A stretch of DNA of 64,000 bases from contig NZ_JAKPBU010000001.1 in the NCBI RefSeq assembly GCF_022662495.1, positions 1,116,001 to 1,180,000 of the forward strand, written 5' to 3'. The stretch is from Lysobacter sp. M2-1. GTDB lineage: Bacteria > Pseudomonadota > Gammaproteobacteria > Xanthomonadales > Xanthomonadaceae. A model generated the notes under the pieces. That model was given only the letters and a program-made list of their open reading frames with translations, searched no databases and had not been told where the DNA came from. Position numbers and translations under genes: made by a program. Positions 34,222 through 44,830 of this stretch are shown piece by piece. Each line of letters starts with the position of its first letter. Positions within the stretch are counted from its first letter, which is position 1.

Positions 34222-35364
34222 CTACAAATTCCACAACACCTGCGGACCGATCTCCTGCACGCTGCGGGTGCCGGTGAGCGCCATGCTCACGTCGAGTTCC
34301 TTGCGGATGAGTTCCAGCGCGGTCGTCACGCCCGCCTGTCCCATCGCGCCCAGCCCATAAAGGAAGGCCTTGCCGACCAGCGTCGCCTGCGCGCCCCGGG
34401 CCATGGCCTTGAGCACGTCCTGGCCGCTGCGCACGCCGCTGTCGAGCCAGATCTCGCTGCGAGCGCCGATCGCCTCGGCCACGCGCGGCAGCGCGGCGAT
34501 GGCCGAGGGCGCGCCGTCGAGCTGGCGTCCACCGTGGTTCGAGACGATCACCGCGTCGGCACCGGCGTCCACGGCGCAGCGCGCGTCCTCGGGATCGAGC
34601 ACGCCCTTGACGATCAGCTTGCCCGGCCACAGCGAGCGCACCCATTCCACATCCTTCCAGCTCAGGGTCGGATCGAACTGGCTGGCGATCCATTGCGAGA
34701 GCGTGCGCAGCCCGCCGCCGCCCTTGGGCAATGCGTCGGCCAGGTTGCCGAAGCCCTTGTGCCTTGTTCCCAGCATGCCCAGTGCCCAGCGCGGCTTGGT
34801 CGCGATGTCCAGCGCATTGGCCAGGGTGAGCTTCGGCGGCACGGTCAGGCCGTTCTTGATGTCGAGGTGGCGCTGGCCCTGGATCTGCAGGTCGGCGGTG
34901 AGCATCAGGGCCGAACAGTTGGCCGCCTTCGCGCGTTCGATCAGCGACGCGGAGAAACCGCGGTCGCGCATCACGTAGAGCTGGAACCAGAACGGCCTGT
35001 CCACCGCGGCGGCGACGGCCTCGATCGAGCAGATCGACATGGTGCTCAGGGTGAACGGCACCCCGAAGGCCTGCGCCGCGCGCGCGGCCAGGATCTCGCC
35101 GTCCGGATGCATGATTCCGGTGAGCCCGGTCGGCGCCAGCCCCACCGGCATCGCCACCGCCTCGCCGAGCATCATGGTCGCGGTCGAGCGCTTGTCGACG
35201 TCGATCATCACCCGCTGGCGTAGCTTGAGCGCGTCGAAATCGGCGCGATTGGCGCGGATCGTGGCCTCGTCGTAGGAGCCGCGATCGACGTAGTCGAAGA
35301 TCGCGCGCGGCGCGCGCCGCATCGCGAGCTGGCGCAGGTCCTGGTTGTTGGTAATGACAGGCAT
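34222..35364 (-). CDS. lldD: FMN-dependent L-lactate dehydrogenase
   Basis: LldD is a membrane-associated flavoprotein that oxidises L-lactate to pyruvate and feeds the respiratory chain. The 380-residue chain shows all family blocks: FMN-binding APTGLTGIMHPDGE, STMSICSIEAVA, WFQLYVMRDRGFSASLIERA, and the active-site SNHGGRQLDGAPSAI with catalytic His followed by the Arg, then DSGVRSGQDVLKAMARGA. Downstream of fucP in a fucose operon, it disposes of the lactate released when the fucose pathway splits 2,4-diketo-3-deoxyfuconate. It is convergent with the GntR gene. Confidence 0.93.
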   Translation of the reverse strand: MPVITNNQDLRQLAMRRAPRAIFDYVDRGSYDEATIRANRADFDALKLRQRVMIDVDKRSTATMMLGEAVAMPVGLAPTGLTGIMHPDGEILAARAAQAFGVPFTLSTMSICSIEAVAAAVDRPFWFQLYVMRDRGFSASLIERAKAANCSALMLTADLQIQGQRHLDIKNGLTVPPKLTLANALDIATKPRWALGMLGTRHKGFGNLADALPKGGGGLRTLSQWIASQFDPTLSWKDVEWVRSLWPGKLIVKGVLDPEDARCAVDAGADAVIVSNHGGRQLDGAPSAIAALPRVAEAIGARSEIWLDSGVRSGQDVLKAMARGAQATLVGKAFLYGLGAMGQAGVTTALELIRKELDVSMALTGTRSVQEIGPQVLWNL

Positions 35365-35495
35365 GGCTGCTCCGCGTTACGTGCTCGTCGCCACCAAGGC
35401 CAAGGGATGGCGTCGAACGTACCAAGCGGGCTTCGCAATGCTGGTCTCGCCGACGCAGGTCGACGGCATGGAGGTCCCAAGTACGTTGAATGCCA

Positions 35496-36815
35496 TTACC
35501 CGTTGCCCGCTGCGGTCGGGATCGGCCCGCGCCGGCGTACTTGCATGGCGAACCAGAAAATTACGATAAAGCACAAAGTCGGCACCGCGAACGCCCAGTG
35601 AATACCCATCCAGTCAGAGGTGGCGCCCATGGCGATGGTCAGCAGCGCGCCGCCGACGATGGCCATGACCAGGAACGGTGACCCTAGTTTGCGGTCGTCA
35701 TCGCCGAGGTCATCGAGGCCGAGAGAGAAGATCGTCGGGAACATTACCGACATGAAGAAGCTCGTTGCGACCAGCGCATATGCGCCGAAGGCGCCGGGCA
35801 CGAGAACCGCGAACGCAGTCAATGCAATGTTTGTCGCAGCGAACACGCCGAGTAGCCGCACGGGTGCGATGCGCCGCATCAGTGCCGTGCCGGCGAAGCG
35901 GCCGACCATGAAAACGACCAGCGACGCAGTCAGGAAGTTCGCGGCGCTCTTTTCCGGCGTCCCCGGCATGGTGCTCTGCACGTAGCGGATCAAGTAGCTC
36001 CACACACCGACCTGAGCGCCGACGTAGAAGAACTGGGCAAGCACCGCAAACATGAATCGCGAATTGCGCAAAAGCCGACCGATGTGCGCGCTACCGCTCT
36101 TTGCGTCGTGACTGGTGTCTTCCGCCAACGCCGGGAAGCGCACGAATGCGATCAGCACGGCCCAGGCCACGACGATGGCGCCGATGACGAGATAGGGCAT
36201 TTGCACTGCCGCCGACTCTGCCGCGTAGTAGGCATTTCGTGCAGCCGGGGTCATTGCAGCGAGCTCGGCTTGGGTATGTTCGACACCGGAGAAGATGAAA
36301 TGCTGGCCGACGAGGATGCCGGCGATCGAGCCGAGCGGGTTGAACGACTGCGCGAAATTCAGTCGCTGCGTGGCGCTCTCGGCCGGGCCCAGTACGGTGA
36401 CGAGTGGATTGGCCGATGTTTCGAGAAAGGCCAGGCCGCTGGCAATTACGAAGAGCGCAAGCAGGAACAGGCCATAGGTGTGTACCGCCGCGGCCGGATA
36501 GAACAGGAAGGCACCGGCGGCATAGAGCCCAAGGCCGATCAGCAATGTGCCCTTGTAGCCGAAGCGACGCATGCAGACGCCGGCCGGCATCGCGAGCAGG
36601 AAGTAGCCCATATAGAACGCGCTCTGTACAAGGCCGGCCTGGAAATCCGACAGCTCAAACGCCTTCTTGAATTGCTTGATCAGAATGTCGTTGAGATTGT
36701 TGGCCATGCCCCAGAGGAAGAACAGGCTGACGATCAGCGCGAATGCGAGCGTCGCCGTGTGCGCCAACGGCGAGGTGGACGGGGAGGCAGGATTTGTAGA
36801 GGTTGTGATGGGCAT
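35496..36815 (-). CDS. fucP: L-fucose:proton symporter FucP
   Basis: This 12-helix MFS transporter brings L-fucose through the inner membrane. FucP hallmarks are FALIVSLFFLWGMANNLNDILI in helix 1, GYFLLAMPAGVCMRRFGYKG, FLETSANPLVTVLG and LNFAQSFNPLGSIAGI, with helix 7-12 equivalents following. ATG 36815 (MPITTSTN) is the only Met near the natural start, but its ribosome site is weak. The codon use looks more AT-rich than that of its neighbours (for example around 36421-36480). Immediately upstream is the N-terminal stub of another fucP-like gene. Confidence 0.92.
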   Translation of the reverse strand: MPITTSTNPASPSTSPLAHTATLAFALIVSLFFLWGMANNLNDILIKQFKKAFELSDFQAGLVQSAFYMGYFLLAMPAGVCMRRFGYKGTLLIGLGLYAAGAFLFYPAAAVHTYGLFLLALFVIASGLAFLETSANPLVTVLGPAESATQRLNFAQSFNPLGSIAGILVGQHFIFSGVEHTQAELAAMTPAARNAYYAAESAAVQMPYLVIGAIVVAWAVLIAFVRFPALAEDTSHDAKSGSAHIGRLLRNSRFMFAVLAQFFYVGAQVGVWSYLIRYVQSTMPGTPEKSAANFLTASLVVFMVGRFAGTALMRRIAPVRLLGVFAATNIALTAFAVLVPGAFGAYALVATSFFMSVMFPTIFSLGLDDLGDDDRKLGSPFLVMAIVGGALLTIAMGATSDWMGIHWAFAVPTLCFIVIFWFAMQVRRRGPIPTAAGNG

Positions 36816-36871
36816 GGCAGGGCTCGCGGTTCTGAAACGGGAACGGCGCTGGACGCCGCGATCAGGTATCG

Positions 36872-37006
36872 CTAATGCTTGTTCAGCACGTCCAGCAGGC
36901 CGCACGAGAGCCACCACAGGAAGAGCAGGCTGGTGACCAGGGCGAAGGCGAGGCGGTAGTTGCCGCTGCCGGCCGTTTCGGTTGCGCTGGAGGCGCTGGT
37001 GCTCAT
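36872..37006 (-). pseudogene. Truncated FucP-type transporter remnant (44 residues)
   Basis: A 44-codon frame opens at ATG 37006 with an excellent ribosome site (GGGAGGGAAATCG). It reads YRLAFALVTSLLFLWWLSCG then LLDVLNKH, which is the first helix of a FucP/hexose MFS transporter, and stops there at TAG 36872. Sequence beyond the stop (36,816-36,871) is not transporter-like. The stub lies in the same orientation directly upstream of the intact fucP, suggesting the original gene was cut and replaced. Its translation signals are intact, so a short membrane peptide could still be made. Confidence 0.75.
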
Positions 37007-37049
37007 CGATTTCCCTCCCAGGAAATGTTGCTTGTCGATCGCCCCACAG

Positions 37050-37406
37050 TTACGGGATGGTGTTATGGTCGGTTTCGGTCAGGCGGAAGAGCTGTTGCAT
37101 CGGCGTCCATTTCTGTCCGTCGGGCGTCCATGGCGTGGGCGCCTGGAAGCGCCACATCAGGGCTTCCCATTCGGCGATACGCGGGTTGGCGCGCTCGGCC
37201 GCGGCCATCTTCGCCGCGTCGAACACCGCATCGTCCGTCTCCATCAGCATCACCATGCGCGTGCCGAGGCGATAGATATCGAGCTCGCGGATGCCGTGCG
37301 CGCGCAGGTGCGAGAGCACCTCGGGCCATACGTCGCGGTGATATGCCTCGTACTCGGCGATCAACGCCGGGTCGTCTTTCAGGTCCAGGGCTAGGCAGTG
37401 GCGCAT
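37050..37406 (-). CDS. RhaM-family sugar mutarotase (likely L-fucose mutarotase)
   Basis: This 118-residue protein is of the L-rhamnose mutarotase family, which interconverts alpha and beta anomers of deoxy-hexoses. It has LALDLKDDPALIAEYEAYHR, the catalytic His in YHRDVWPE, RLGTRMVMLMETDD and NPRIAEWEALMWRFQ. ATG 37406 (MRHCLALDL) fits the family length. It lies between the fucose dehydrogenase gene and the FucP stub, so fucose is the likely sugar. It would supply the anomer used by the dehydrogenase. Confidence 0.9.
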   Translation of the reverse strand: MRHCLALDLKDDPALIAEYEAYHRDVWPEVLSHLRAHGIRELDIYRLGTRMVMLMETDDAVFDAAKMAAAERANPRIAEWEALMWRFQAPTPWTPDGQKWTPMQQLFRLTETDHNTIP

Positions 37407-37438
37407 GGTTGGATTCCTAGGCAGCCGGCCGGGCCCGC

Positions 37439-39092
<1,654 letters not shown>

Positions 39093-39126
39093 GCGATGCG
39101 GCGACCAGGAAGCATGCGGCGAACCT

Positions 39127-40449
39127 TCAGGCGATCGCGGCGCGGGGCGGAGTCTCAGCGGCGCCGAACAGGTACCGGCGGCGGCTGTCTTCGCGCATGG
39201 TGATCGAAAATCCGGCCGCCTGCGGCGGCAGGTAGGCCGCGTCGCGGATCACGCAGGGATCGACGAAGTGCTCGTGCAGGTGGTCGACGTACTCCACCAC
39301 GCGGCCCTCGCGGGTTCCGGCGATGCAGACGTAATCGATCATCGCCAGATGCTGCACGTATTCGCACAGGCCCACGCCCCCGGCATGCGGGCATACCGGC
39401 AGGCCGTACTTGGCCGCCATCAGCAGGATCGCCAGCACCTCGTTCACCCCGCCCACGCGGCAGGCATCGATCTGGACCACGTCGATCGCGCCGCCAACGA
39501 TGAACTGCTTGAACATCACCCGGTTCTGGCACATCTCGCCGGTGGCGACCTGCACCGGCGCCACCGCTTCGCGGATCGCGCGATGCCCGGCCACGTCGTC
39601 CGGGCTGGTGGGCTCCTCGATGAACCACGGCTGCGCGAAGGCCAGCGCGCGCACCCAGTCGATCGCCTGGCCGACGTCCCAGATCTGGTTGGCGTCGATC
39701 ATCAGCCGGCGATCCGGTCCCAGCACCTCGCGCGCGATGCGCAGGCGGCGGATGTCGTCCTGCAGGTCGCGTCCGACCTTCAGCTTCACGTATTCGAAGC
39801 CGGCGTCGACGGCTTCCTGGCACAGCCGGCGCAGCTTGTCGTCGGGATAGCCGAGCCAGCCGGCGGACGTGGTGTAGCAGGGGTAGCCTTCCCGCTCGAG
39901 CGTGGCGATACGCGCAGCCTTGCCGGCTTCGCGTTCGCGCAGCAGCGCCAGCGCTTCGTCCGGGGTGATGGCATCGCTCAGATAGCGGAAGTCGATGCAG
40001 CGGACCAGCTCTTCGGGCGTCATGTCCGCGACCAGCCGCCATACCGGCTTGCCCATCGACTTGGCCCACAGGTCCCAGACCGCATTGACCACCGCACCGG
40101 TCGCCAGATGCATCGCGCCCTTGTCCGGGCCGATCCAGCGCAGCTGGCTGTCCCCGGTGATGCGCCGCCAGAAGCGGCCCATGTCGGCCGCGATCCAGTC
40201 CAGTTCCAGCCCGACGACGAGATGCCGCAGCGCCTCGATCGCCGCGCAGCAGACCTCGTTGCCGCGGCCGATCGTGAACGTGAGGCCGTGGCCCTCGAGG
40301 CCCGGCCGCGAAGCTTCCAGGATCACGTAGGCCGCCGAATAATCCGGATCGGGATTCATCGCATCCGAACCGTCTAGCTGCTGCGAGGTGGGAAAGCGCA
40401 GGTCTTCGACCCGCATGCCGGTGATGCGCAGGGGATGGGAGGCGCTCAT
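39127..40449 (-). CDS. fucD: L-fuconate dehydratase
   Basis: FucD removes water from L-fuconate to give 2-keto-3-deoxy-L-fuconate. It is an enolase-superfamily protein of 440 residues with the KxK acid/base motif Lys222-Leu-Lys224 (YVKLKVG), metal ligands in [21 protein letters not shown] and ATGEMCQNR, and catalytic His in [13 protein letters not shown]. The N-terminus [20 protein letters not shown] is diagnostic of the FucD group. ATG 40449 overlaps the preceding hydrolase stop by four bases (ATGA). Confidence 0.96.
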   Translation of the reverse strand: MSASHPLRITGMRVEDLRFPTSQQLDGSDAMNPDPDYSAAYVILEASRPGLEGHGLTFTIGRGNEVCCAAIEALRHLVVGLELDWIAADMGRFWRRITGDSQLRWIGPDKGAMHLATGAVVNAVWDLWAKSMGKPVWRLVADMTPEELVRCIDFRYLSDAITPDEALALLREREAGKAARIATLEREGYPCYTTSAGWLGYPDDKLRRLCQEAVDAGFEYVKLKVGRDLQDDIRRLRIAREVLGPDRRLMIDANQIWDVGQAIDWVRALAFAQPWFIEEPTSPDDVAGHRAIREAVAPVQVATGEMCQNRVMFKQFIVGGAIDVVQIDACRVGGVNEVLAILLMAAKYGLPVCPHAGGVGLCEYVQHLAMIDYVCIAGTREGRVVEYVDHLHEHFVDPCVIRDAAYLPPQAAGFSITMREDSRRRYLFGAAETPPRAAIA

Positions 40450-41291
40450 GCCTGCACCAGCTTCTGGCGCTGCTCGCCCAGTCCGTCGATGCCCAGCCGC
40501 ATCACCTGGCCCGCGCGCAGGTAGACCGGTTCGGGCTTCTGTCCCAGGCCCACCCCGGGCGGGGTGCCGGTGGAAATCACGTCGCCCGGCTGCAGGCTCA
40601 TGTGCCGGCTGAGATAGCTCACCAGGTAAGGCACGCGAAACACCATCGTGCGGGTGTTGCCGTCCTGGTAGCGATGGCCGTCCACTTCCAGCCACAGCCG
40701 CAAGGCATGCGGGTCGGGCACCTCGTCCGCGGTCACCAGCCACGGACCCAGCGGACCGAACGTGTCGCAGCCCTTGCCCTTGTCCCAGGTACCGGTGCCC
40801 TCGAGCTGGTAGGCGCGCTCGGACACGTCGTTGATCACGCAGTAGCCGGCGACATGCGCCATTGCATCGGCTTCATCGATGTAGCGGCCGCCGCGGCCGA
40901 TCACCACGCCCAGCTCCACTTCCCAGTCGGTCTTGCGCGAGCCGCGCGGGATCTCGACGTCGTCATCCGGTCCGCAGATCGCGCTGGTCCATTTGTTGAA
41001 CACCACCGGCTCGGCCGGCACCTGGGCGCCGGTTTCGGCGGCGTGGTCGGAATAGTTCAGTCCGATGCAGACGAACTTGCCGACCCGACCGACGCAGGCG
41101 CCGAGGCGCGGATCGCCTTCCACCCGTGGCAGCGTGGCGACGTCCAGAGCGCGCAGGCGCTGCAGTCCTTCGGGCGTCAACGCCTCCCCGGCGATGTCGT
41201 CCACCACGGCGGAGAGGTCGCGGATGCGGCCTTCGGCATCGAGGAGTCCGGGTTTTTCGGCGCCGCGCGGGCCGTAACGCAACAGTTTCAT
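40446..41291 (-). CDS. 2,4-diketo-3-deoxy-L-fuconate hydrolase (FAH family)
   Basis: This 281-residue FAH-superfamily hydrolase cleaves 2,4-diketo-3-deoxy-L-fuconate to pyruvate and L-lactate. The domain starts at [39 protein letters not shown] carries the metal-binding acidic residues, with further hallmarks in [20 protein letters not shown]. Its place directly before fucD and after the KDF dehydrogenase gene fixes the pathway assignment; by sequence alone any FAH-family enzyme would be possible. The ATG at 41291 has only a weak ribosome site. Confidence 0.92.
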   Translation of the reverse strand: MKLLRYGPRGAEKPGLLDAEGRIRDLSAVVDDIAGEALTPEGLQRLRALDVATLPRVEGDPRLGACVGRVGKFVCIGLNYSDHAAETGAQVPAEPVVFNKWTSAICGPDDDVEIPRGSRKTDWEVELGVVIGRGGRYIDEADAMAHVAGYCVINDVSERAYQLEGTGTWDKGKGCDTFGPLGPWLVTADEVPDPHALRLWLEVDGHRYQDGNTRTMVFRVPYLVSYLSRHMSLQPGDVISTGTPPGVGLGQKPEPVYLRAGQVMRLGIDGLGEQRQKLVQA

Positions 41292-41307
41292 TCGATTGAA
41301 TCCAGAC

Positions 41308-41406
41308 TAGAAACTAGTGAAGAGGAACTAGGAACTAGGAACTAGCGGACGGCACTGGTATGGCGGAGAAATTCCCCAATGCTCCTAGTTCCGATCCACT
41401 AGTTCC
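41308..41406. repeat. Tandem GGAACTA repeats with inverted copies
   Basis: Three perfect tandem copies of the 7-mer GGAACTA (41324-41344) follow a related AGAAACTAG. Two inverted copies, TAGTTCC, lie at 41386-41392 and 41400-41406, just after the KDF dehydrogenase stop. The arms could pair into a long stem between two genes of one operon. No match to a known element was recognised. Confidence 0.75.
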
Positions 41407-41410
41407 TGCT

Positions 41411-42178
41411 TCAATTTGCCCAACCGCCGTCGATCACCTGCGCGGTGCCGGTGGTGAAGGCGGATTCGTCGCTGGCCAGGTACACCGCCAGCGCGGCGAT
41501 CTCCTCGGGGCGGCCCAGCCGCCCCATCGGCTGGCGCGCGACGAAGCCCGCGCGCACCGCGTCCGAGGTCACTCCCTGCTCGCGCGCCTGAGCGGCGATG
41601 CGCGCATCGAGCGACGGGGATTCCACGGTGCCCGGGCAGATCGCGTTGCAGCGGATGCCGCGACCGACGAAGTCGGCGGCGACCGCCTTGGTCAGGCCGA
41701 TCACCGCGGCCTTGGTGGTGCTGTAGACGAAACGGTTGGGCACGCCCTTGATGCTGGACGCCACCGAGGAGACGTTGACGATCGATCCGCCGCCATGCGC
41801 GAGCATGCCCGGCAGCAGGGCCCGGATCAGCTGGAACATCGAGCCGACGTTAAGCCGCCAGGCGAATTCCCAGTCCTCGTCGGAGGCCTCGAGGATGCTG
41901 CCGCCGTGGACCACGCCGGCGCAGTTGACCAGCACGTCGAACGCCTCGCCGGCATCCTGGTGAAGTGCGGCGAAGGCTGCGATCGCGGCGCTGTCGGTCA
42001 CGTCCAGGCGCAGTGGCGTCAGTGCATCGCCGGCTTCGGCCTGCAGCGTCTCCAGCGCGTGGGCATTGATATCGGCGGCGATCACCCGCGCGCCCTCGCG
42101 GACGAAGGCCAGCGCGGTGGCGCGGCCGATGCCCTGCGCGGCGGCGGTGACCAGGGCGTGCTTGCCTTGCAGGCGCAT
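41411..42178 (-). CDS. 2-keto-3-deoxy-L-fuconate dehydrogenase (SDR)
   Basis: This 255-residue SDR oxidises 2-keto-3-deoxy-L-fuconate to the 2,4-diketo compound. It resembles the DHRS6 type: TAAAQGIG (11-18) replaces the usual Gly-rich loop, then NCAGVVHGGSILEA, SSVASSIKGVPNRFVYSTTK with the catalytic Tyr and Lys, and CPGTVESPSLDARI. ATG 42178 has GGAG eight bases upstream. It is the promoter-proximal gene of the fucose operon; a FadR-type site and -10/-35 boxes lie just upstream (42207-42244). Confidence 0.92.
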   Translation of the reverse strand: MRLQGKHALVTAAAQGIGRATALAFVREGARVIAADINAHALETLQAEAGDALTPLRLDVTDSAAIAAFAALHQDAGEAFDVLVNCAGVVHGGSILEASDEDWEFAWRLNVGSMFQLIRALLPGMLAHGGGSIVNVSSVASSIKGVPNRFVYSTTKAAVIGLTKAVAADFVGRGIRCNAICPGTVESPSLDARIAAQAREQGVTSDAVRAGFVARQPMGRLGRPEEIAALAVYLASDESAFTTGTAQVIDGGWAN

Positions 42179-42206
42179 GATGGGCTCCGGCCGAAAGTGG
42201 TCCAGC

Positions 42207-42244
42207 GGTTGGACCAATGCTATCGTGCCCCTCGCCCGTTGCAA
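42207..42244 (-). promoter_or_regulatory. Promoter of the fucose operon with GntR-type operator
   Basis: On the minus strand TTGCAA (42239-42244) and TAGCAT (42217-42222) are separated by 16 bp and are followed by TTGGTCCAACC at the expected start of transcription. GGTTGGACCAATGCTA (plus strand, 42207-42222) recurs exactly at 49485-49500. GGT-N3-ACC half-sites fit FadR-family repressors, and the site would block RNA polymerase at +1. Confidence 0.7.
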
Positions 42245-42412
42245 ACCGAGTCCGTCCCGGCAGCGCCGGAGGCGGGTGAGGGCCCTTACCCCGGTGCAAT
42301 GCCGGAGAAGGGTCGGCCGGGTGCGTGGGACCCTCTCGCCAGCCCCGTCCCGACCCTCCCCGCGGGCGGGGCTGGGCGAGAATCCCGATCACCATGCACG
42401 GGCGAGGCGGAT

Positions 42413-44782
42413 ATGCGGCGAGCAAGCGGATCGAACACTGGCGGCTTCAAGACCTGGGCGCTGCTGCTGCTCGCGACCCTGGCCGCCGGCTGTGGCGACG
42501 CGCCTGGCCCACAGGCGGCCGATGCCAAGCAAACGCCCGCGGTGCAGCCCGCCACGGCTGTCCCGGCGCTGCCGCTGATTCCCATGCCGGCCAGTACGGC
42601 GCGCGGCGAGGGCGGGTTTCCGGTCCGCGCCGACACGCCCGTGATCGCCGCCGCCAACGACCCCGCCGCGCGCCAGGCAGCGCAACAGTTCGCGCGGCTG
42701 CTGGAAGAGAGCTTCGGTGCAGCGCCCAGGGTGTCCGATGCCGGCGACGCCGGTCATGCGATCGCCTTCATCACCGACCCGCAGCTCAAGGCGTCGGCCG
42801 AAGGCTATGTGCTGGAAGTCTCGTCCGACGGTGTCCGCATCCGGGCGCGCGGTGCGGCCGGGCTGTTCTACGGTGGCGTGTCGTTGTGGCAGCTGCTCTC
42901 AGCCGATGGCGAAAATCAGCTGCCGGTGACGCTGCCGGCCGTGCGCATCGATGATGCGCCGCGCTTCGCCTGGCGCGGTTTCATGCTCGACTCCGCGCGC
43001 CACCTGCAGAGCGTCGGAGAGATCAAGCGCCTGCTCGATCAGATGGCGCGGCACAAGCTCAACGTCTTCCACTGGCACCTGACCGACGACCAGGGCTGGC
43101 GCCTGGAGATCAAGCGTTACCCCAAGCTCACGCAAGTCGGCGCCTGGCGCGTACCCGCCGGCAAGGCCGGGCGCGACAGTGTCGGCAAGCCGGTGCGCTA
43201 TGGCGGTTTCTACACCCAGGCCCAGGCGCGCGAGATCGTCGAATACGCCAGGCAGCTGCACATCACCGTGGTCCCGGAGATCGAACTGCCCGGCCATGCG
43301 CAGGCGGCGATCGCGTCCTATCCGGAACTTGGCGTCACCGGCAAGGCGCCGCCGGTCTCGCCGGACTGGGGCGTGCATACCTGGCTGTTCAATGTGGAGG
43401 ATCCGACCTTCACCTTCCTCGAAAACGTACTGAACGAGGTGATGGCGGTCTTCCCCGGCCAGTACATCCACATCGGCGGCGACGAGGCCGACAAATACCA
43501 GTGGCAGCACTCGCCGCAGGTGCAGGCCCGGCGCAAGGCGCTGGGGCTGGCCGACGACATGCAGCTGCAGAGCTGGTTCATCAAGCGGATCGAGAAGTTC
43601 CTGGTCGCGCACGAGCGGCGCCTGATCGGCTGGGACGAGATCCTGGAGGGCGGCCTGCCGCCCGAGGCCACAGTGATGTCCTGGCGCGGTACCAAGGGCG
43701 CGGTGGAAGCGGCCCGGCAGGGGCACGACGTGGTGCTCACACCAAGCGATGTGACCTACCTCAACCGCATGCAGTCGGAGGAAGTCGACGAACCGCCGGC
43801 CCACGATTACCCGACGCCGTTGAAGGCGGTGTACGACTTCGAACCAGTGCCGCCCGAGCTGGATGCGGAGCAGGCCAAACATGTCATGGGTACCCAGGCC
43901 AACCTGTGGACCGAGCACGTGCGCACCGAGGCGCGCGTGGAACACATGGCCTTCCCGCGCCTGAGCGCGCTGGCCGAAGTCGCCTGGTCGCCGAAGGCAT
44001 CGCGCGACTGGAATGGTTTCCTGCAGCGCCTCGCGCCGCAGATGCGACGCTTCGCGCGCGCCGGGATCCGCGCCGCCGACAGTGCTTTCGCGGTGCGGAT
44101 CGACGCGCAGCCGCAGGGCGACGGCGCAAAGGTCGCGCTCGCCAACCAGGCAGGCTTCGGCGAGCTGCGCTACACCACCGACGGCACGGAGCCGAACGCA
44201 CGATCGGCGCGGTACGCGCAACCGCTGCAGCTCAAACTGCCTGCAACCCTCGCCGGCAATGCCTTCCTCGACGGCAAGCCGCTGGCGCGGACGCGCAACC
44301 AGCGCATCGACGCAGCGCTGCTGCGCAGCCGCGATGCCGAGCAACTCGCGCCCTGCCGCAAGCAAGGCTACGTGTTGCGGGTCGAGGACGACGAACCGCT
44401 GCAGGGCGAGCGCGCGGTCGTGCCGGTCGACATCGCCGGCCCGTGCTGGCTGTGGAAACAGGCACCGCTCGAGGGCGCGGCGTCGCTGCGCGCGGAGATC
44501 GTCGACCTGCCATACAACTTCCAGTTCGGCGGCGAGTCCGCGGCGGCAGCGCCGCCGAACCAGGCGAACGCACCGGCCGCACTGCAGGTGTTCGGCAACA
44601 CCTGCGAAGGCAGGCCGTTGGCATCGGCAAAAGTCGCGCAGACCGACGCGGCGACCGAACAGCTCGAGATCGCGCTACCGTCGCCGATGGCGACACGCGA
44701 CCTGTGCCTGAAGTTCAGCGGCGACTATCGCCACACGCTGTGGGCGATCGACCGGGTCGAGCTGGTGCCGGCCGCACGCTGA
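42413..44782 (+). CDS. Lipoprotein GH20 beta-N-acetylhexosaminidase
   Basis: This is a second hexosaminidase, anchored as a lipoprotein: MRRASGSNTGGFKTWALLLL leads to lipobox LAAGC with lipidated Cys27. GH20b then the catalytic barrel follow (FAWRGFMLDSARHLQSVGEI, NVFHWHLTDDQGWRLEIKRY), with the catalytic Asp357-Glu358 in YIHIGGDEADKY. After the barrel, residues 560-789 form beta-rich C-terminal domains, including YTTDGTEPNARSARYAQP, a chitobiase-C-like segment. ATG 42413 has GAGGCGG upstream. It is divergent from the fucose operon and may share its operator. It would act on the outer or periplasmic face. Confidence 0.92.
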   Translation: MRRASGSNTGGFKTWALLLLATLAAGCGDAPGPQAADAKQTPAVQPATAVPALPLIPMPASTARGEGGFPVRADTPVIAAANDPAARQAAQQFARLLEESFGAAPRVSDAGDAGHAIAFITDPQLKASAEGYVLEVSSDGVRIRARGAAGLFYGGVSLWQLLSADGENQLPVTLPAVRIDDAPRFAWRGFMLDSARHLQSVGEIKRLLDQMARHKLNVFHWHLTDDQGWRLEIKRYPKLTQVGAWRVPAGKAGRDSVGKPVRYGGFYTQAQAREIVEYARQLHITVVPEIELPGHAQAAIASYPELGVTGKAPPVSPDWGVHTWLFNVEDPTFTFLENVLNEVMAVFPGQYIHIGGDEADKYQWQHSPQVQARRKALGLADDMQLQSWFIKRIEKFLVAHERRLIGWDEILEGGLPPEATVMSWRGTKGAVEAARQGHDVVLTPSDVTYLNRMQSEEVDEPPAHDYPTPLKAVYDFEPVPPELDAEQAKHVMGTQANLWTEHVRTEARVEHMAFPRLSALAEVAWSPKASRDWNGFLQRLAPQMRRFARAGIRAADSAFAVRIDAQPQGDGAKVALANQAGFGELRYTTDGTEPNARSARYAQPLQLKLPATLAGNAFLDGKPLARTRNQRIDAALLRSRDAEQLAPCRKQGYVLRVEDDEPLQGERAVVPVDIAGPCWLWKQAPLEGAASLRAEIVDLPYNFQFGGESAAAAPPNQANAPAALQVFGNTCEGRPLASAKVAQTDAATEQLEIALPSPMATRDLCLKFSGDYRHTLWAIDRVELVPAAR

Positions 44783-44795
44783 GGGGCGACGTGTC

Positions 44796-44819
44796 CATGC
44801 GCGCGATGCCCCGCGCATG
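44796..44819. terminator. Bidirectional hairpin between convergent genes
   Basis: An 8-bp stem CATGCGCG / CGCGCATG with an 8-base loop lies between the stops of the GH20 gene (44782) and the first fucosidase gene (44831). It probably terminates both, though T-tracts are absent. Confidence 0.5.
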
Positions 44820-44830
44820 CCGTACTCGGG

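Noticed and set aside
41308-41406. Possible CRISPR array or insertion-sequence end
   Set aside because: Repeats are only 7 bp without spacers, and there are no cas genes, transposase or target-site duplication.
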